Origin: Paludibacteraceae bacterium
GTDB taxonomy: Bacteria; Bacteroidota; Bacteroidia; Bacteroidales; Paludibacteraceae
Assembly: GCA_017477325.1 (NCBI GenBank)
Contig: JAFUWV010000002.1
Span: 248,001 to 312,000 of the forward strand
Direction of reading: 5' to 3'
Length of the DNA: 64,000 nt
Part shown: piece by piece, positions 19,029 through 28,190 of the stretch
How the letters are laid out: every line of letters starts with the position of its first letter
How positions within the stretch are numbered: position 1 is the stretch's first letter
Translations under genes and position numbers: made by a program
The notes under the pieces: generated by a model
What the model saw: the letters and a program-made list of their open reading frames with translations, nothing else
What the model was told of the DNA's origin: nothing
Database searches by the model: none

Positions 19029-20828
19029 TTATACCCTGTTCTGGCGTTTGCGCTCCAGTTCGTCAAGTATAATCTTACGGATGCGCATGTGTGTCGGTGT
19101 CACCTCCACATACTCGTCTTCCTTGATATACTCCAGTGCCTCTTCCAGCGAGAAGATAACGGGTGGCGGCAGTGTCACCTTGTCGTCAGCCGACTTCGAG
19201 CGCATGTTGGTCAGCTTCTTCGATTTGGTTACGTTTATCACTATGTCGCCTTCCTTTGCGTTTTCTCCTACCACCTGTCCGGCATAAACCTCTTCTTGCG
19301 GATAGATGAAGAATCGTCCGCGGTCTTGCAGTTTGTCCAGTGCGTAGGCGTAGGCAGTGCCTGTCTCCATCGCTATCAGCGAGCCGTTGTTGCGTTTCTC
19401 TATCTCACCCTTGTATGGTTGGAACTCGAGGAAACGGTGAGCCATAATAGCCTCGCCTGCACTCACGTTCATCACGTATGTGCGCATGCCTATGATGCCG
19501 CGCGAAGGTATCTGGAACTCCAGTTGCACACGGTCGTTGACCATCTCCATCTTGGTCATCTCGCCCTTGTGTGTCGACACGTACTCTATTATCTTGCCCG
19601 AGCAGTCTTCGGGTGTGTTGACTGTCAGTTGCTCTATAGGCTCGCATTTCACTCCGTCTATCTCTTTGATGATGACTTGAGGCTGACCTACCTGCAACTC
19701 GTAGCCCTCGCGGCGCATGGTCTCTATCAGCACTGACAGGTGAAGCACACCGCGGCCGTACACGTGCCAGATGTCTTCGTTTGGATTCTTCTGTACCCGC
19801 AGGGCAAGATTCTTGTCCAGCTCTTTCATCAGACGCTCATGTATGTGGCGCGAAGTAACGAACTTGCCCTCTTGGCCGAAGAATGGCGAGTCGTTGATGG
19901 TGAACACCATCGACATCGTAGGTTCGTCTATTGCAATGGGCTTCAGAGGCTCCGGTGCGTTGATGTCGCATATAGTATCGCCTATCTCGAAGCCGTCGAT
20001 GCCAATCAGCGCACAGATATCACCGCTGCTTACTGCATCTGTCTTCTGACGACCCAGACCCGTAAAGGTGTGGAGCTCTTTTATCTTCGTCTTCTGCATC
20101 GTGCCGTCACGCTTTGCCAGTGTCACAGCCATGCCCTCACGCAGTGTGCCGCGGTGTACACGGCCTATGGCTATTCGGCCTACGTAGGGGTTATAGTCGA
20201 GCGAAGTGATGAGCATCTGGGGGGTGCCTTCAAGCACTTCAGGTGCAGGTATATGCTCTATGATGGCATCCAGCAGAGCTGTGATGTCGGTTGTAGGTTT
20301 CTTCCAGTCACGGCTCATCCAGCCGTTTTTGGCAGAGCCGTAGATAGTCTCAAAGTCAAGCTGGTCGTCTGTGGCGTCAAGGTTCACCATCAGGTCGAAC
20401 ACTGCCTCTTGAACCTCGTCCGGACGGCAGTTCAGTTTGTCCACCTTGTTGATGACCACTATCGGCTTCAGGTTCATCTGCAGCGCTTTCTGCAGCACGA
20501 ATCTTGTCTGAGGCATAGGCCCTTCGAAGGCGTCAACCAGCAGCAGCACACCGTCTGCCATGTTCAGCACACGCTCCACCTCACCGCCGAAGTCGGCGTG
20601 ACCCGGAGTGTCTATGATGTTGATCTTGTAACCTTTGTACTCTATTGATACGTTCTTTGCGAGAATGGTTATACCGCGCTCCCGCTCCAACTCGTTGTTG
20701 TCAAGTATCAACTCGCCCTTAGTCTCATTGTCACGAAACAAGTGTGCAGTATAAAGCATTTTGTCAACCAGTGTGGTCTTGCCATGGTCAACGTGAGCAA
20801 TAATTGCTATATTCCTGATCTTTTGCAT
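19029..20828 (-). CDS. typA: Ribosome-associated GTPase TypA/BipA
   Basis: 599 residues from the ATG at 20828. A longer in-frame start at 20885 would add 19 residues with no counterpart in the family and would overlap the promoter. Translation-GTPase motifs are clear: HVDHGKTTLVD (G1), ERERGITI, DTPGHADFGGEV (G3), NKVD (G4). EF-G-like domains follow, then the TypA-specific end (RSKSADDKVTLPPPVIFSLEEALEYI). It acts on the 50S subunit in ribosome assembly and stress adaptation. Confidence 0.96.
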   Translation of the reverse strand: MQKIRNIAIIAHVDHGKTTLVDKMLYTAHLFRDNETKGELILDNNELERERGITILAKNVSIEYKGYKINIIDTPGHADFGGEVERVLNMADGVLLLVDAFEGPMPQTRFVLQKALQMNLKPIVVINKVDKLNCRPDEVQEAVFDLMVNLDATDDQLDFETIYGSAKNGWMSRDWKKPTTDITALLDAIIEHIPAPEVLEGTPQMLITSLDYNPYVGRIAIGRVHRGTLREGMAVTLAKRDGTMQKTKIKELHTFTGLGRQKTDAVSSGDICALIGIDGFEIGDTICDINAPEPLKPIAIDEPTMSMVFTINDSPFFGQEGKFVTSRHIHERLMKELDKNLALRVQKNPNEDIWHVYGRGVLHLSVLIETMRREGYELQVGQPQVIIKEIDGVKCEPIEQLTVNTPEDCSGKIIEYVSTHKGEMTKMEMVNDRVQLEFQIPSRGIIGMRTYVMNVSAGEAIMAHRFLEFQPYKGEIEKRNNGSLIAMETGTAYAYALDKLQDRGRFFIYPQEEVYAGQVVGENAKEGDIVINVTKSKKLTNMRSKSADDKVTLPPPVIFSLEEALEYIKEDEYVEVTPTHMRIRKIILDELERKRQNRV

Positions 20829-20882
20829 ATATTTGTAAATCAAAACAGCCTTTCTGATAGTTATACCTACCGAATCAGCCTG

Positions 20883-20914
20883 CAAAGGTACGGAAAATTC
20901 TCTATATATGAAAA
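20883..20914 (-). promoter_or_regulatory. typA promoter
   Basis: Minus-strand TACCTTTG (20890-20883) with a TTTTC-like -33 element at 20914-20910, spacing 19 bp. Predicted leader about 50 nt. Confidence 0.6.
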
Positions 20915-22060
20915 TTATTGTTGGTTTTCTGTTGTTTCTTGAGTCCCGACAGCAGCATTCGGCGTCGGTTCCTCTACCGGTTCCGCTTCTTCTCCGCTCT
21001 TCAGAACGTAGCGTTTGTAGTATGAGATGATGACCGTTGTCAGCGGCAGGGCGATTATCATTCCCGCTACTCCCAACAGCGAACCCCAGATAGAGAGTGC
21101 AAGCAGCATCACCGCAGGTTTCATACCTATCGTCTTACCCATAATAAGCGGTGTAAGTAGCATGTCCTGAATCGATTGCACCACTATGAACACTGCTGCT
21201 ATCTCCAGCAGTATTATCCAGTAGGCTGTGCCTGTGTCTGCCGATTGCAGCACTCCCAGAAACAGACACAGCGGTATGCCTGCCGCCTGAAGGTAGGGCA
21301 CCATGTTCAGCAGACCTATGAACAGACCCACCACTATCGCCAGCGGCAGACCCATTATCAGAAAACCTATCGAGAAAAGTATTCCCACTGTCGTCGCTAT
21401 CAGCGCCTGTCCGCGGAAATATTTGTTCATGCCTGTCTCAAGGTCTGTCAGTATGCCGGTGACGGTGGTTTTGAACTTTGGTGGTATCATCTCCACCATT
21501 CCGTTGCTGATATTGTCATAGTCTATCAGTATGAATATGATATACAGGAAACTGACAAATACCACAAACAGACCCGACACAAAACTTATGCTGCCTCCCA
21601 CTATGCCGCCTACATACGGGGCAATCTTCTCGAAGGCGGTCTCTATGTTACCCAGCGTGAGCAGGCTCTGCCAGTCGTACTGAGCCATCCATTCGCGCAG
21701 CGACTCCTGCCATGCTGCCGGCAGAATAGTGTCGGCACTGAGTCCGCTTACGTACGAACTGACCAGCGTCACCATCTTGCTCACTTCTGCAGAGACGGGT
21801 TGCACCAAGGCTGCTATCAGGCCTGCTACCACCGCCACCACCAGCACCAGTGTCACTATCACCGACAGCGTGCGGTTCTTGAGCCTGCACTTGTACTGGA
21901 GGAAGTTGACTATAGGGTGTATCAGATATGCCACAAACCATGAGACTACAAAAGGCAGCAGCACACCGCTCAACTGGCGGGTGATAAAAAAGAGAACTAC
22001 TATGGTGGCTATGCTGATGCAGAGGCGCACTGTTCTGTCAAGGTCGAATTTCTGTTCCAT
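20915..22060 (-). CDS. AI-2E family transporter (PerM-like)
   Basis: 381 residues from the ATG at 22060 (MEQKFDLDRTVRL). An upstream in-frame start at 22081 overlaps the -7 element, so it is unlikely. About eight membrane segments are visible, with the family features LPFVVSWFVAYLIHPIVNFL near the start and the MVPYLQ...IP, PLIMGKTIGMKP and LSIWGSLLGVAGMIIALPLTTVI segments. The acidic Glu/Pro tail is cytoplasmic. Substrates of the family are poorly defined (exporters, Na+/H+ antiport); no specific cargo can be assigned. It has its own promoter, and the typA promoter overlaps its 3' end. Confidence 0.88.
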   Translation of the reverse strand: MEQKFDLDRTVRLCISIATIVVLFFITRQLSGVLLPFVVSWFVAYLIHPIVNFLQYKCRLKNRTLSVIVTLVLVVAVVAGLIAALVQPVSAEVSKMVTLVSSYVSGLSADTILPAAWQESLREWMAQYDWQSLLTLGNIETAFEKIAPYVGGIVGGSISFVSGLFVVFVSFLYIIFILIDYDNISNGMVEMIPPKFKTTVTGILTDLETGMNKYFRGQALIATTVGILFSIGFLIMGLPLAIVVGLFIGLLNMVPYLQAAGIPLCLFLGVLQSADTGTAYWIILLEIAAVFIVVQSIQDMLLTPLIMGKTIGMKPAVMLLALSIWGSLLGVAGMIIALPLTTVIISYYKRYVLKSGEEAEPVEEPTPNAAVGTQETTENQQ

Positions 22061-22078
22061 ATATTGTAAACTTTGTTG

Positions 22079-22086
22079 CAAAGGTA
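22079..22086 (-). promoter_or_regulatory. -7 element of the AI-2E transporter gene
   Basis: Minus-strand TACCTTTG 19 bp upstream of the ATG at 22060, implying a nearly leaderless mRNA. The -33 region is not clear. Confidence 0.5.
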
Positions 22087-22127
22087 ATGCATTTCCGTGG
22101 ATTGTACAAGTACTATTTTTTCAGATG

Positions 22128-22159
22128 TTTGCATATACGAAAAAAAAGTCGTATCTTTG
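22128..22159 (+). promoter_or_regulatory. Promoter of the LytTR regulator
   Basis: TTTG (22128-22131), 20-bp spacer, TATCTTTG (22152-22159): a complete Bacteroidetes consensus. Predicted start about 22166, leaving a ~26-nt leader before the TTG start codon. Confidence 0.75.
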
Positions 22160-22191
22160 CAGGCAATTAGTAATTATAAAAAAACTGACCC

Positions 22192-23052
22192 TTGAAAAGT
22201 TCAATCCCCTCTTACCTGACTGAGAAGAAGAATGTAATCTGGACAGTCTGTGGCACGGCTCTGTTTGCAGAGTTGTTTATTTTGATTTATCAGCCGTTTG
22301 GTTCGTCTGAATGGACAGATAATCCGTTTGTTTATATGGGCGTCGCGACTGCAGTTGTTCTGATAGCAATGGGAATAATAGCAGTCAGCAGGACCATTAT
22401 GTACCAATATGCCAAAAAGCATGAGATTGCTGTTTGGGAATATGTCATTTGGATAATAGTCGAGCTGCTGGCGATGTCAGTCATCTACTCCCTTGCCGCT
22501 TCTATCACTACGGGACATTATGAGTTGTATTTCAAATACTTCAACGAAGCGATACTTGACACGTTCTTCATTCTCTTTATCCCCTATGCTGCCTTCCACA
22601 TGTCGTTCGCACTGGTTGATAAAGAGAAACAGATCAAGCAGCTGAAGCATGAGCTGTCAAAGTATGTCACCCATGTTGCCGAGAAGAAAGAAGTGGTTAT
22701 GCCTGCTCCTGACACCTACAACTTCCGTGACGAACGCGGCGAACTAAAGCTGTCTGTCAAGTCGGATGCCATATACTATATCGAGTCGGCGGACAACTAT
22801 GTGATAATATATTATCAGAACGGAGGAAAGATACCTCACTATGTGCTCCGTTCGTCAATGAAGCGGATTGAAGAAGAGTTTATGAACACCGCCCTTGTGC
22901 GTTGCAGCCGCTCATATATGGTCAACTTCAACGCAATAAAGGTGATAAGCAAAACTGAGGACGGACTGATGATTGACTTCGGAGTGGAGAAACTGCCGAG
23001 AATACCTATCTCCAAGACCTTCAGCGCACGCTTCATGGAGAAGTTTACGTGA
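22192..23052 (+). CDS. Membrane-bound LytTR-family transcriptional regulator
   Basis: 286 residues. Four membrane segments lie within residues 14-150 (for example WTVCGTALFAELFILIYQPF and FFILFIPYAAFHMSFAL). A coiled linker follows (EKQIKQLKHELSKYV), then a C-terminal LytTR DNA-binding domain (about 185-285: IYYIESADNYVIIYY, LRSSMKRIEEEF, LVRCSRSYMVNFNAIKVI). The start is a TTG at 22192: a stop codon lies immediately upstream in frame and no ATG is found before the first membrane segment. Such one-component membrane LytTR proteins are common in Bacteroidetes; the signal is unknown. The coiled-coil protein gene follows 61 bp downstream. Confidence 0.88.
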   Translation: MKSSIPSYLTEKKNVIWTVCGTALFAELFILIYQPFGSSEWTDNPFVYMGVATAVVLIAMGIIAVSRTIMYQYAKKHEIAVWEYVIWIIVELLAMSVIYSLAASITTGHYELYFKYFNEAILDTFFILFIPYAAFHMSFALVDKEKQIKQLKHELSKYVTHVAEKKEVVMPAPDTYNFRDERGELKLSVKSDAIYYIESADNYVIIYYQNGGKIPHYVLRSSMKRIEEEFMNTALVRCSRSYMVNFNAIKVISKTEDGLMIDFGVEKLPRIPISKTFSARFMEKFT

Positions 23053-23113
23053 CACCGTGAATAGTAGCCAACTGAAACCGACATAACAAAAATAACAAAA
23101 CAATAATACAATA

Positions 23114-23791
23114 ATGAAAAAGACATTTCTTTTTGCTGCAGCTGCAATCTTTTCTCTTGCACTCAGCGCTCAGAACGTTACTCCACTGAATGTGGAATTA
23201 GTGGAATTCAACCTTGACACAATCCGCCAGATCGCCGGCACAGACGACCAGTATGTACTTGACCTCGAGGGAGTGGTTAAACAGGTGAAAGCTGACAAGG
23301 AGTCGCTTGCTCTCGCTCAGAAGACTGCCAAGAGCGAACGCCAGTACTACAAGTCGCAACAGAAGATACACAAACAGCGCAAAAAACAACTCTCTTCTCA
23401 GGAAAAACTCTATAAGAGCCAGGAGAAAGCCGACAAGAAAGAGCAGAAAGAGATCAACAAGCAGCGTGATGCTCTCATCAAAGAAGGTGCTCTTGACCAG
23501 CAGACACTGGCAAGCAACAATGCAGCTCTGGAGCAGCGCGAGGCACGACTCAGAGAGAACGAGCGTGAGCGCGAGCACAACCTCAGAGGCGTAAAGCGCG
23601 ACCGCGAAGTGCTGAAGGACGACATGATTGCCCTCTCTTCGTACGAGCTCGACCTCAAAGACAAAGAAGCTAAACTGAAAAAACTGCAGGAGACCAACAA
23701 GCTGCAGGAGCAAATGCTCAAGAACGAAATCAAAGCCACCAAGGCAAAGATTAAGAATAACAAGAAGATGGCTGAGTTGCAAGCCAAATAG
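23114..23791 (+). CDS. Secreted, highly charged coiled-coil protein
   Basis: 225 residues. Signal peptide 1-19 (LALSAQ), then a short globular part (20-55) and a long, Lys/Glu/Gln-rich coiled coil from about 60 to the end (KSERQYYKSQQKIHKQRKKQ, EKADKKEQKEINKQRD, and so on). No family recognised. It should be periplasmic. It may be co-transcribed with the LytTR gene upstream. Comparable proteins in Bacteroidales are annotated only as hypothetical. Confidence 0.8.
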   Translation: MKKTFLFAAAAIFSLALSAQNVTPLNVELVEFNLDTIRQIAGTDDQYVLDLEGVVKQVKADKESLALAQKTAKSERQYYKSQQKIHKQRKKQLSSQEKLYKSQEKADKKEQKEINKQRDALIKEGALDQQTLASNNAALEQREARLRENEREREHNLRGVKRDREVLKDDMIALSSYELDLKDKEAKLKKLQETNKLQEQMLKNEIKATKAKIKNNKKMAELQAK

Positions 23792-23843
23792 TTTGTTTTG
23801 ACTCGACAGCCCTTATCACAAATAGCCTTTTTATCAACCAGCC

Positions 23844-24494
23844 ATGAAAGTAATCAATCTTTCTGAACATAACTCGCTGCTTAATTCTTTCATGAAAGAG
23901 TTGCGCAGCAAGCATATACAGCAAGACCCCTTGCGCTTTCGCCGGAACATAGAGCGGGTGGGGGAGATATGCGCCTACGAGATGTCGAAATCGTTTTCCT
24001 ACCACGCGGAGTCAGTGGTTACTCCGCTGGCGGAAACCGAAGTCAGCACTCCCGATGAACAGATAGTCCTCGCTACCATTCTGCGTGCAGGTCTGCCCTT
24101 TCATCAGGGTTTTCTCAGTTATCTGGACCATGCAGAGAATGCTTTCATCAGTGCCTATCGCCAATACACTTCAGAGACGGAGTTTACCATACATACCGAG
24201 TATATCGCTTCGCCGTCTATCGAGGGCAAGACCTTGATAATATGCGACCCTATGCTTGCCACGGGCAGCTCCATGGAGGTGGCTTACCGCGCACTGCTGG
24301 AGAAAGGCACTCCGGGTAAGGTTTATCTGGCATCCGTGCTTGCCACACCCGGGGCTATCCGGTTCCTTGAGAGCAATATGCCGCAAGACGTCTGTCTCTA
24401 CACCGCTGCCATCGACCCTGTGCTCAACCAGCATAAGTATATCGTACCCGGACTCGGTGATGCAGGCGACCTCGCCTACGGGGTCAAACTATAA
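23844..24494 (+). CDS. upp: Uracil phosphoribosyltransferase
   Basis: 216 residues, normal length. The PRPP-binding loop (LIICDPMLATGSSM) is present, together with the family N-terminus and the C-terminal GLGDAGDLAYG uracil-binding region. It converts uracil and PRPP to UMP in pyrimidine salvage (cytosol). No partner gene is adjacent. Confidence 0.95.
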   Translation: MKVINLSEHNSLLNSFMKELRSKHIQQDPLRFRRNIERVGEICAYEMSKSFSYHAESVVTPLAETEVSTPDEQIVLATILRAGLPFHQGFLSYLDHAENAFISAYRQYTSETEFTIHTEYIASPSIEGKTLIICDPMLATGSSMEVAYRALLEKGTPGKVYLASVLATPGAIRFLESNMPQDVCLYTAAIDPVLNQHKYIVPGLGDAGDLAYGVKL

Positions 24495-24537
24495 TCAACT
24501 TACCAACCTACAAACTTCGAACTTAAAACAAACAAAT

Positions 24538-24705
24538 ATGAAAACACTACTTAAATATTGCGGAGCCATACTCGTTCTCTGCGGTGTGCTCTGCCTCGTG
24601 ATCTACTATTTCTGGGTTCCTTCCAACGCATTGCTCGCTACCAGTCTCGTACTCGAGCTGGTGGGCATACTCGGATATATTCTTGTGAATCGCTTCATTG
24701 AATAA
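24538..24705 (+). CDS. Small two-helix membrane protein
   Basis: 55 residues from the ATG at 24538 (MKTLLKYCGAILVLCG...). Two hydrophobic helices (residues 6-26 and 30-50) are separated by VPSN and end in RFIE. No known function. It sits 43 bp after upp and 28 bp before the topoisomerase gene, so it is probably in their operon. An upstream in-frame extension through the end of upp is unlikely to be used. Confidence 0.65.
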   Translation: MKTLLKYCGAILVLCGVLCLVIYYFWVPSNALLATSLVLELVGILGYILVNRFIE

Positions 24706-24733
24706 TATTTCCGGCAAGTGAGGAGAATAGACA

Positions 24734-27523
24734 ATGAGTGAGGAAGACAAAATACCCGAAACAGAACAGACCTCTGCCGAAAGCACGGAGCTGCCCGCTG
24801 AAGCGGAGCAGATTGCGGCTGACACTGACGACCAGCCCCGGCACAAGGCTTCTTTCAACGACTCCATCAAGTATCACCTTACAGGCATGTATCAAGACTG
24901 GTTTCTTGACTATGCCTCCTATGTGATACTCGAGCGTGCCGTGCCTGACATCTACGACGGTCTGAAGCCAGTGCAGCGTCGTATCCTCCATGCGATGAAG
25001 ATGGTGGACGACGGGCGCTACAACAAGGTGGCCAACATCGTGGGTCAGACCATGCAGTATCACCCTCATGGCGATGCCTCTATCGGTGATGCGCTGGTGC
25101 AACTGGGTCAGAAAGACCTGCTTATCGACTGTCAGGGTAACTGGGGTAACATCCTCACGGGCGACGGCGCAGCCGCACCCCGTTATATTGAGGCAAGGCT
25201 GAGCAAGTTCGCTCTGGAGACCGTCTTCAATCCGAAGACCACTCACTGGATGCTCTCCTACGACGGCAGAAAGAAAGAGCCCGTCAACCTGCCCGTCAAG
25301 TTCCCTCTGCTGCTCGCTCAGGGCGTGGAGGGTATTGCTGTCGGACTCAACTCGAAGATTCTCCCGCACAACTTCTGCGAGTTGTGCGACGCTTCGCTGG
25401 CTTATCTCCGCGGCGAAGAGTTTCAGCTGTACCCCGACTTCCCCACAGGCGGAAGTATCGACGTGAGCCGCTACAACGACGGTGAGCGCGGCGGAGTGGT
25501 CAAAATCCGAAGCAAGATAACCAAGTCGGCCGACAACAAGACTCTCATCATCACCGAGATTCCGTTCGGCACCACGTCTGCCTCTATCATCGAGACCATA
25601 CTCCGTGCCAACCAGAAGGGCAAGATCAAGATCCGCAAGGTTGACGACAACACAGCCGCAGAAGCCGAGATAGTGGTACAGCTGCAGCCGGGCTCGTCGT
25701 CCGACAAGACCATCGATGCACTGTATGCTTGCACCGACTGCGAGGTGAGCATCTCGCCCAACTGCTGCGTCATTCAGGACAAGAAGCCCGTCTTCACCAA
25801 TGTCAGCAGTCTGCTGCGTCTGTCAACCGACCATACGCGCGACCTGCTGCGCTGGGAACTCGAGATACAGAAAGGGGAACTCGAAGAGCAGTATTTCTTC
25901 GTCTCGCTGGAGAAGATATTCATCGAAAACCGTATCTACAAAGAGAAAGGTTTCGAAGACTCCACCTCTCCGGAGGCAGCCTGCAAGTTCATACGCAAAG
26001 CCATAGAGCCCTTTATCGGGAAACTCATCCGGCCTGTCACCGACGATGACCTGCGCCGTCTGCTCGAGATAAAGATGATGCGTATCACCAAGTTCGACTC
26101 CAAGAAGGCCGACGAGCTGCTGCGTGCCCTCGACGGCAAGCTGAAGGAGACGCGCTACAACCTCTCGCATCTGACCGAATACACCATCTCGTGGTTCGAG
26201 AACCTCAAAGCCAAGTACGGCGACAGGTATCCTCGCCGCACCGAAGTGCGCAACTTCGCTTCTATCAACGTGAAGACCGTGGTCGAGGCTAACCAGAAGA
26301 TGTACATCAATTCCGACGAGGGCTTCATCGGCACTTCGCTACGCAAAGACACGTATCTGTTCGACTGCTCCGACCTCGACGACATCATCATCTTCTACCG
26401 CGACGGCAAATACAAGATCATACGCGTGCAGGAGAAGGTGTTCGTCGGCACCAATATTCTGCATATAGCCGTCTTTAAGAAGAACGACGAGCGCACCATC
26501 TACAACGTGGTCTATCGCGAAGGTAAGTCGGGTCCTTACTACATGAAGCGCTTCGCAGCCACGGGGTTAGCACGCGACAAGGAGTATGACCTGACTACGG
26601 GCAAGCCCGGCAGCAAAGTCATGTACTTCACCGCCAACCCCAACGGCGAGGCGGAAGTGATACGTGTGCAGCTCGACCCGGGTCTCAAGCTCAAGCACAT
26701 GGAGGTGCTCAAGGACTTGTCGGAGCTTGCAGTCAAAGGTCGCGGCAGCCGTGGCAATCTGCTGACCAAATACAAGGTCAAGCAGATCACGCTCAAGCAG
26801 AAAGGCGTGTCCACGCTGGGAGGACGCAAAGTGTGGTTCGACCCCGATGTGCTGCGTATCAACTACGACGGCATGGGCAACTATCTGGGCGAGTTCCAGA
26901 GCGAAGACAGGATACTCGTCATCACCAAGACGGGCGACTACTACACCACCTCGTTTGAGCTCACGGCCCATTTCGAGGACAACATCTATCTTATCGAGAA
27001 ATACAATGCTGAGAAGACGTGGTCGCTTGTCCTCTGGGATGCCGACCAGCAATACTGGTATGCCAAGCGTTTCCAGCTCAATGCCTCTGTCAAGCCTCAG
27101 AATTTCCTCGGCAACCCGCAGTCGCGTCTGCATCTGCTCTCCGACCGCGACGAGGCAGTCTTTCTTGTGCGCTTCGAGGACGAGAACCGCGAAGACCTCA
27201 CGGTCAGCATGCAGGACTTTATTGCCGTGAAAGGTGCTACTGCGCGTGGCAAGCGCCTGACCACCTACCCCGTCCGCGAGATTGTTGACATCACGCCTGC
27301 TCCTCCTGAGCCGGAACTGCCGGAGGACAGCGCAGAGGAAGATACGGCTCCGGAAACGGAGCCTGAGAGCGACGGGCAGCCTCAGGCAGAGACGTCTGAA
27401 CCCGCAACCGACATCGACGATATTCCGATGACTATCAATGCCGATGTGCCGGACGACTCACTCCCTGTCGCTGACGACACTGAGCCGTGCACTCCTCACG
27501 ACGACCAGCTCTCGCTTTTCTGA
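24734..27523 (+). CDS. parC: DNA topoisomerase IV subunit A (type IIA, GyrA/ParC family)
   Basis: 929 residues. Residues 36-500 are the breakage-reunion domain with the active-site Tyr151 (GDGAAAPRYIEARLSKFA) and the helix region YHPHGDASIGDALVQLG. The C-terminal half is the beta-pinwheel (about 530-840). Residues 1-40 and the last ~95 are acidic, low-complexity tails. The Bacteroidetes-type sequence and the absence of a GyrA box favour ParC over GyrA. The partner subunit gene is not in the window. It decatenates daughter chromosomes. Confidence 0.85.
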   Translation: MSEEDKIPETEQTSAESTELPAEAEQIAADTDDQPRHKASFNDSIKYHLTGMYQDWFLDYASYVILERAVPDIYDGLKPVQRRILHAMKMVDDGRYNKVANIVGQTMQYHPHGDASIGDALVQLGQKDLLIDCQGNWGNILTGDGAAAPRYIEARLSKFALETVFNPKTTHWMLSYDGRKKEPVNLPVKFPLLLAQGVEGIAVGLNSKILPHNFCELCDASLAYLRGEEFQLYPDFPTGGSIDVSRYNDGERGGVVKIRSKITKSADNKTLIITEIPFGTTSASIIETILRANQKGKIKIRKVDDNTAAEAEIVVQLQPGSSSDKTIDALYACTDCEVSISPNCCVIQDKKPVFTNVSSLLRLSTDHTRDLLRWELEIQKGELEEQYFFVSLEKIFIENRIYKEKGFEDSTSPEAACKFIRKAIEPFIGKLIRPVTDDDLRRLLEIKMMRITKFDSKKADELLRALDGKLKETRYNLSHLTEYTISWFENLKAKYGDRYPRRTEVRNFASINVKTVVEANQKMYINSDEGFIGTSLRKDTYLFDCSDLDDIIIFYRDGKYKIIRVQEKVFVGTNILHIAVFKKNDERTIYNVVYREGKSGPYYMKRFAATGLARDKEYDLTTGKPGSKVMYFTANPNGEAEVIRVQLDPGLKLKHMEVLKDLSELAVKGRGSRGNLLTKYKVKQITLKQKGVSTLGGRKVWFDPDVLRINYDGMGNYLGEFQSEDRILVITKTGDYYTTSFELTAHFEDNIYLIEKYNAEKTWSLVLWDADQQYWYAKRFQLNASVKPQNFLGNPQSRLHLLSDRDEAVFLVRFEDENREDLTVSMQDFIAVKGATARGKRLTTYPVREIVDITPAPPEPELPEDSAEEDTAPETEPESDGQPQAETSEPATDIDDIPMTINADVPDDSLPVADDTEPCTPHDDQLSLF

Positions 27524-27537
27524 GGGCGTCACCCTGT

Positions 27538-27561
27538 AGAGACACAGCGTGCCGTGTCTCT
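27538..27561 (+). terminator. Hairpin after parC
   Basis: Stem AGAGACAC / GTGTCTCT (27538-27545, 27554-27561) 15 bp past the stop codon. The GTAGAGACAC...GTGTCTCT form also resembles a dispersed palindromic repeat seen in many bacteria. Confidence 0.55.
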
Positions 27562-27603
27562 CACCAAATGAGAGCGATATCTCCGTCAACAAAAACCAAT
27601 GAA

Positions 27604-27634
27604 AAAGCGGAAGTCACACAGTGGCCTCCGCTTC
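27604..27634. terminator. Bidirectional terminator
   Basis: Imperfect stem (AAGCGGAAGTCAC / GTGGCCTCCGCTT) flanked by A-rich sequence upstream and TTGTTTTT downstream, between two convergent genes. Confidence 0.7.
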
Positions 27635-27657
27635 TGTTGTTTTTAATAATTAGCAGA

Positions 27658-27855
27658 TTATTTCAGACCTACAACAGTCTCTTTGTCGGTAACCTCAAAG
27701 CAAAGTTTGCCTTCGCGTGCAAGCCAGCCCAGGGCGAGGTTAAGATCTGCTACTTTAAGTTTGGTTGCTTTCTTGAGAGCTTCTGTGGTGAGCGCACCGC
27801 CTTGCAGCGCATTCCATACCAATCCGGCATTCTCACCGATTTTTGCTGTTAACAT
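27658..27855 (-). CDS. Small winged helix-turn-helix protein (DUF2582-like)
   Basis: 65 residues: MLTAKIGENAGLVWNAL, then a helix-turn-helix and wing (LKVADLNLALGWLAREGKLCF). Length and motif fit the DUF2582 winged-helix family, common in Bacteroidetes. It is probably a DNA- or nucleic-acid-binding protein; target unknown. Its promoter at 27971-28002 gives a ~108-nt leader. Confidence 0.75.
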   Translation of the reverse strand: MLTAKIGENAGLVWNALQGGALTTEALKKATKLKVADLNLALGWLAREGKLCFEVTDKETVVGLK

Positions 27856-27970
27856 AATACCTTATTTAAATGTTTTTTTTGTGTTTCAGTTTTTGTTTTC
27901 CTGCCGGCGGTCAGCCTGTTTTTGGCAGTCATCGGGCTGTGAAAAACAAAACTGTTATCGTAATCGGCTG

Positions 27971-28002
27971 CAAAATTACAAAAAGTTTCTCAATCCACCA
28001 AA
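27971..28002 (-). promoter_or_regulatory. Promoter of the winged-helix gene
   Basis: Minus strand: TTTG (28002-27999), 20 bp, TAATTTTG (27978-27971). Matches the Bacteroidetes consensus exactly in spacing. Confidence 0.7.
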
Positions 28003-28142
28003 AAACAGCACATTTTGTAATTATTTATCGTCATCTAATGACACCTGCCTGCGCCGGCGGCGGCATGTCTGTCAGCGAGACCGGACCGTGGGTGCCGCTT
28101 GTGCGGAATTTAACAAAAAGTCGCTTTTTGGACTATAGGCCG

Positions 28143-28186
28143 AAGCATGCGTCAAGCATACTCCAAGCAAAGTGTAAGCAATCTCC
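28143..28186. repeat. Four 11-bp AAGCA iteron-like repeats
   Basis: Four adjacent 11-mers, each starting AAGCA: AAGCATGCGTC, AAGCATACTCC, AAGCAAAGTGT, AAGCAATCTCC. The last three recur, inverted, at 33913-33945 with one mismatch in 33 bp. The repeat starts 5 bp past the rnc stop codon. Confidence 0.8.
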
Positions 28187-28190
28187 GTTT

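Larger units (their letters stand above)
27856..28190. other. 335-bp gene-free region downstream of rnc
   Basis: It holds the promoter of the DUF2582-like gene, a GC-rich patch near 28040-28100 with no open frame I can support, and an 11-bp tandem repeat at 28143-28186. No tRNA or known RNA family is recognised. Confidence 0.6.

Noticed and set aside
22192-23052. Two-component response regulator
   Set aside because: The N-terminus is four membrane helices, not a receiver domain, so it is a one-component membrane LytTR protein.
27856-28190. tRNA or RNA gene in the GC-rich patch after rnc
   Set aside because: No cloverleaf, no conserved T-arm sequence and no long stem could be drawn.
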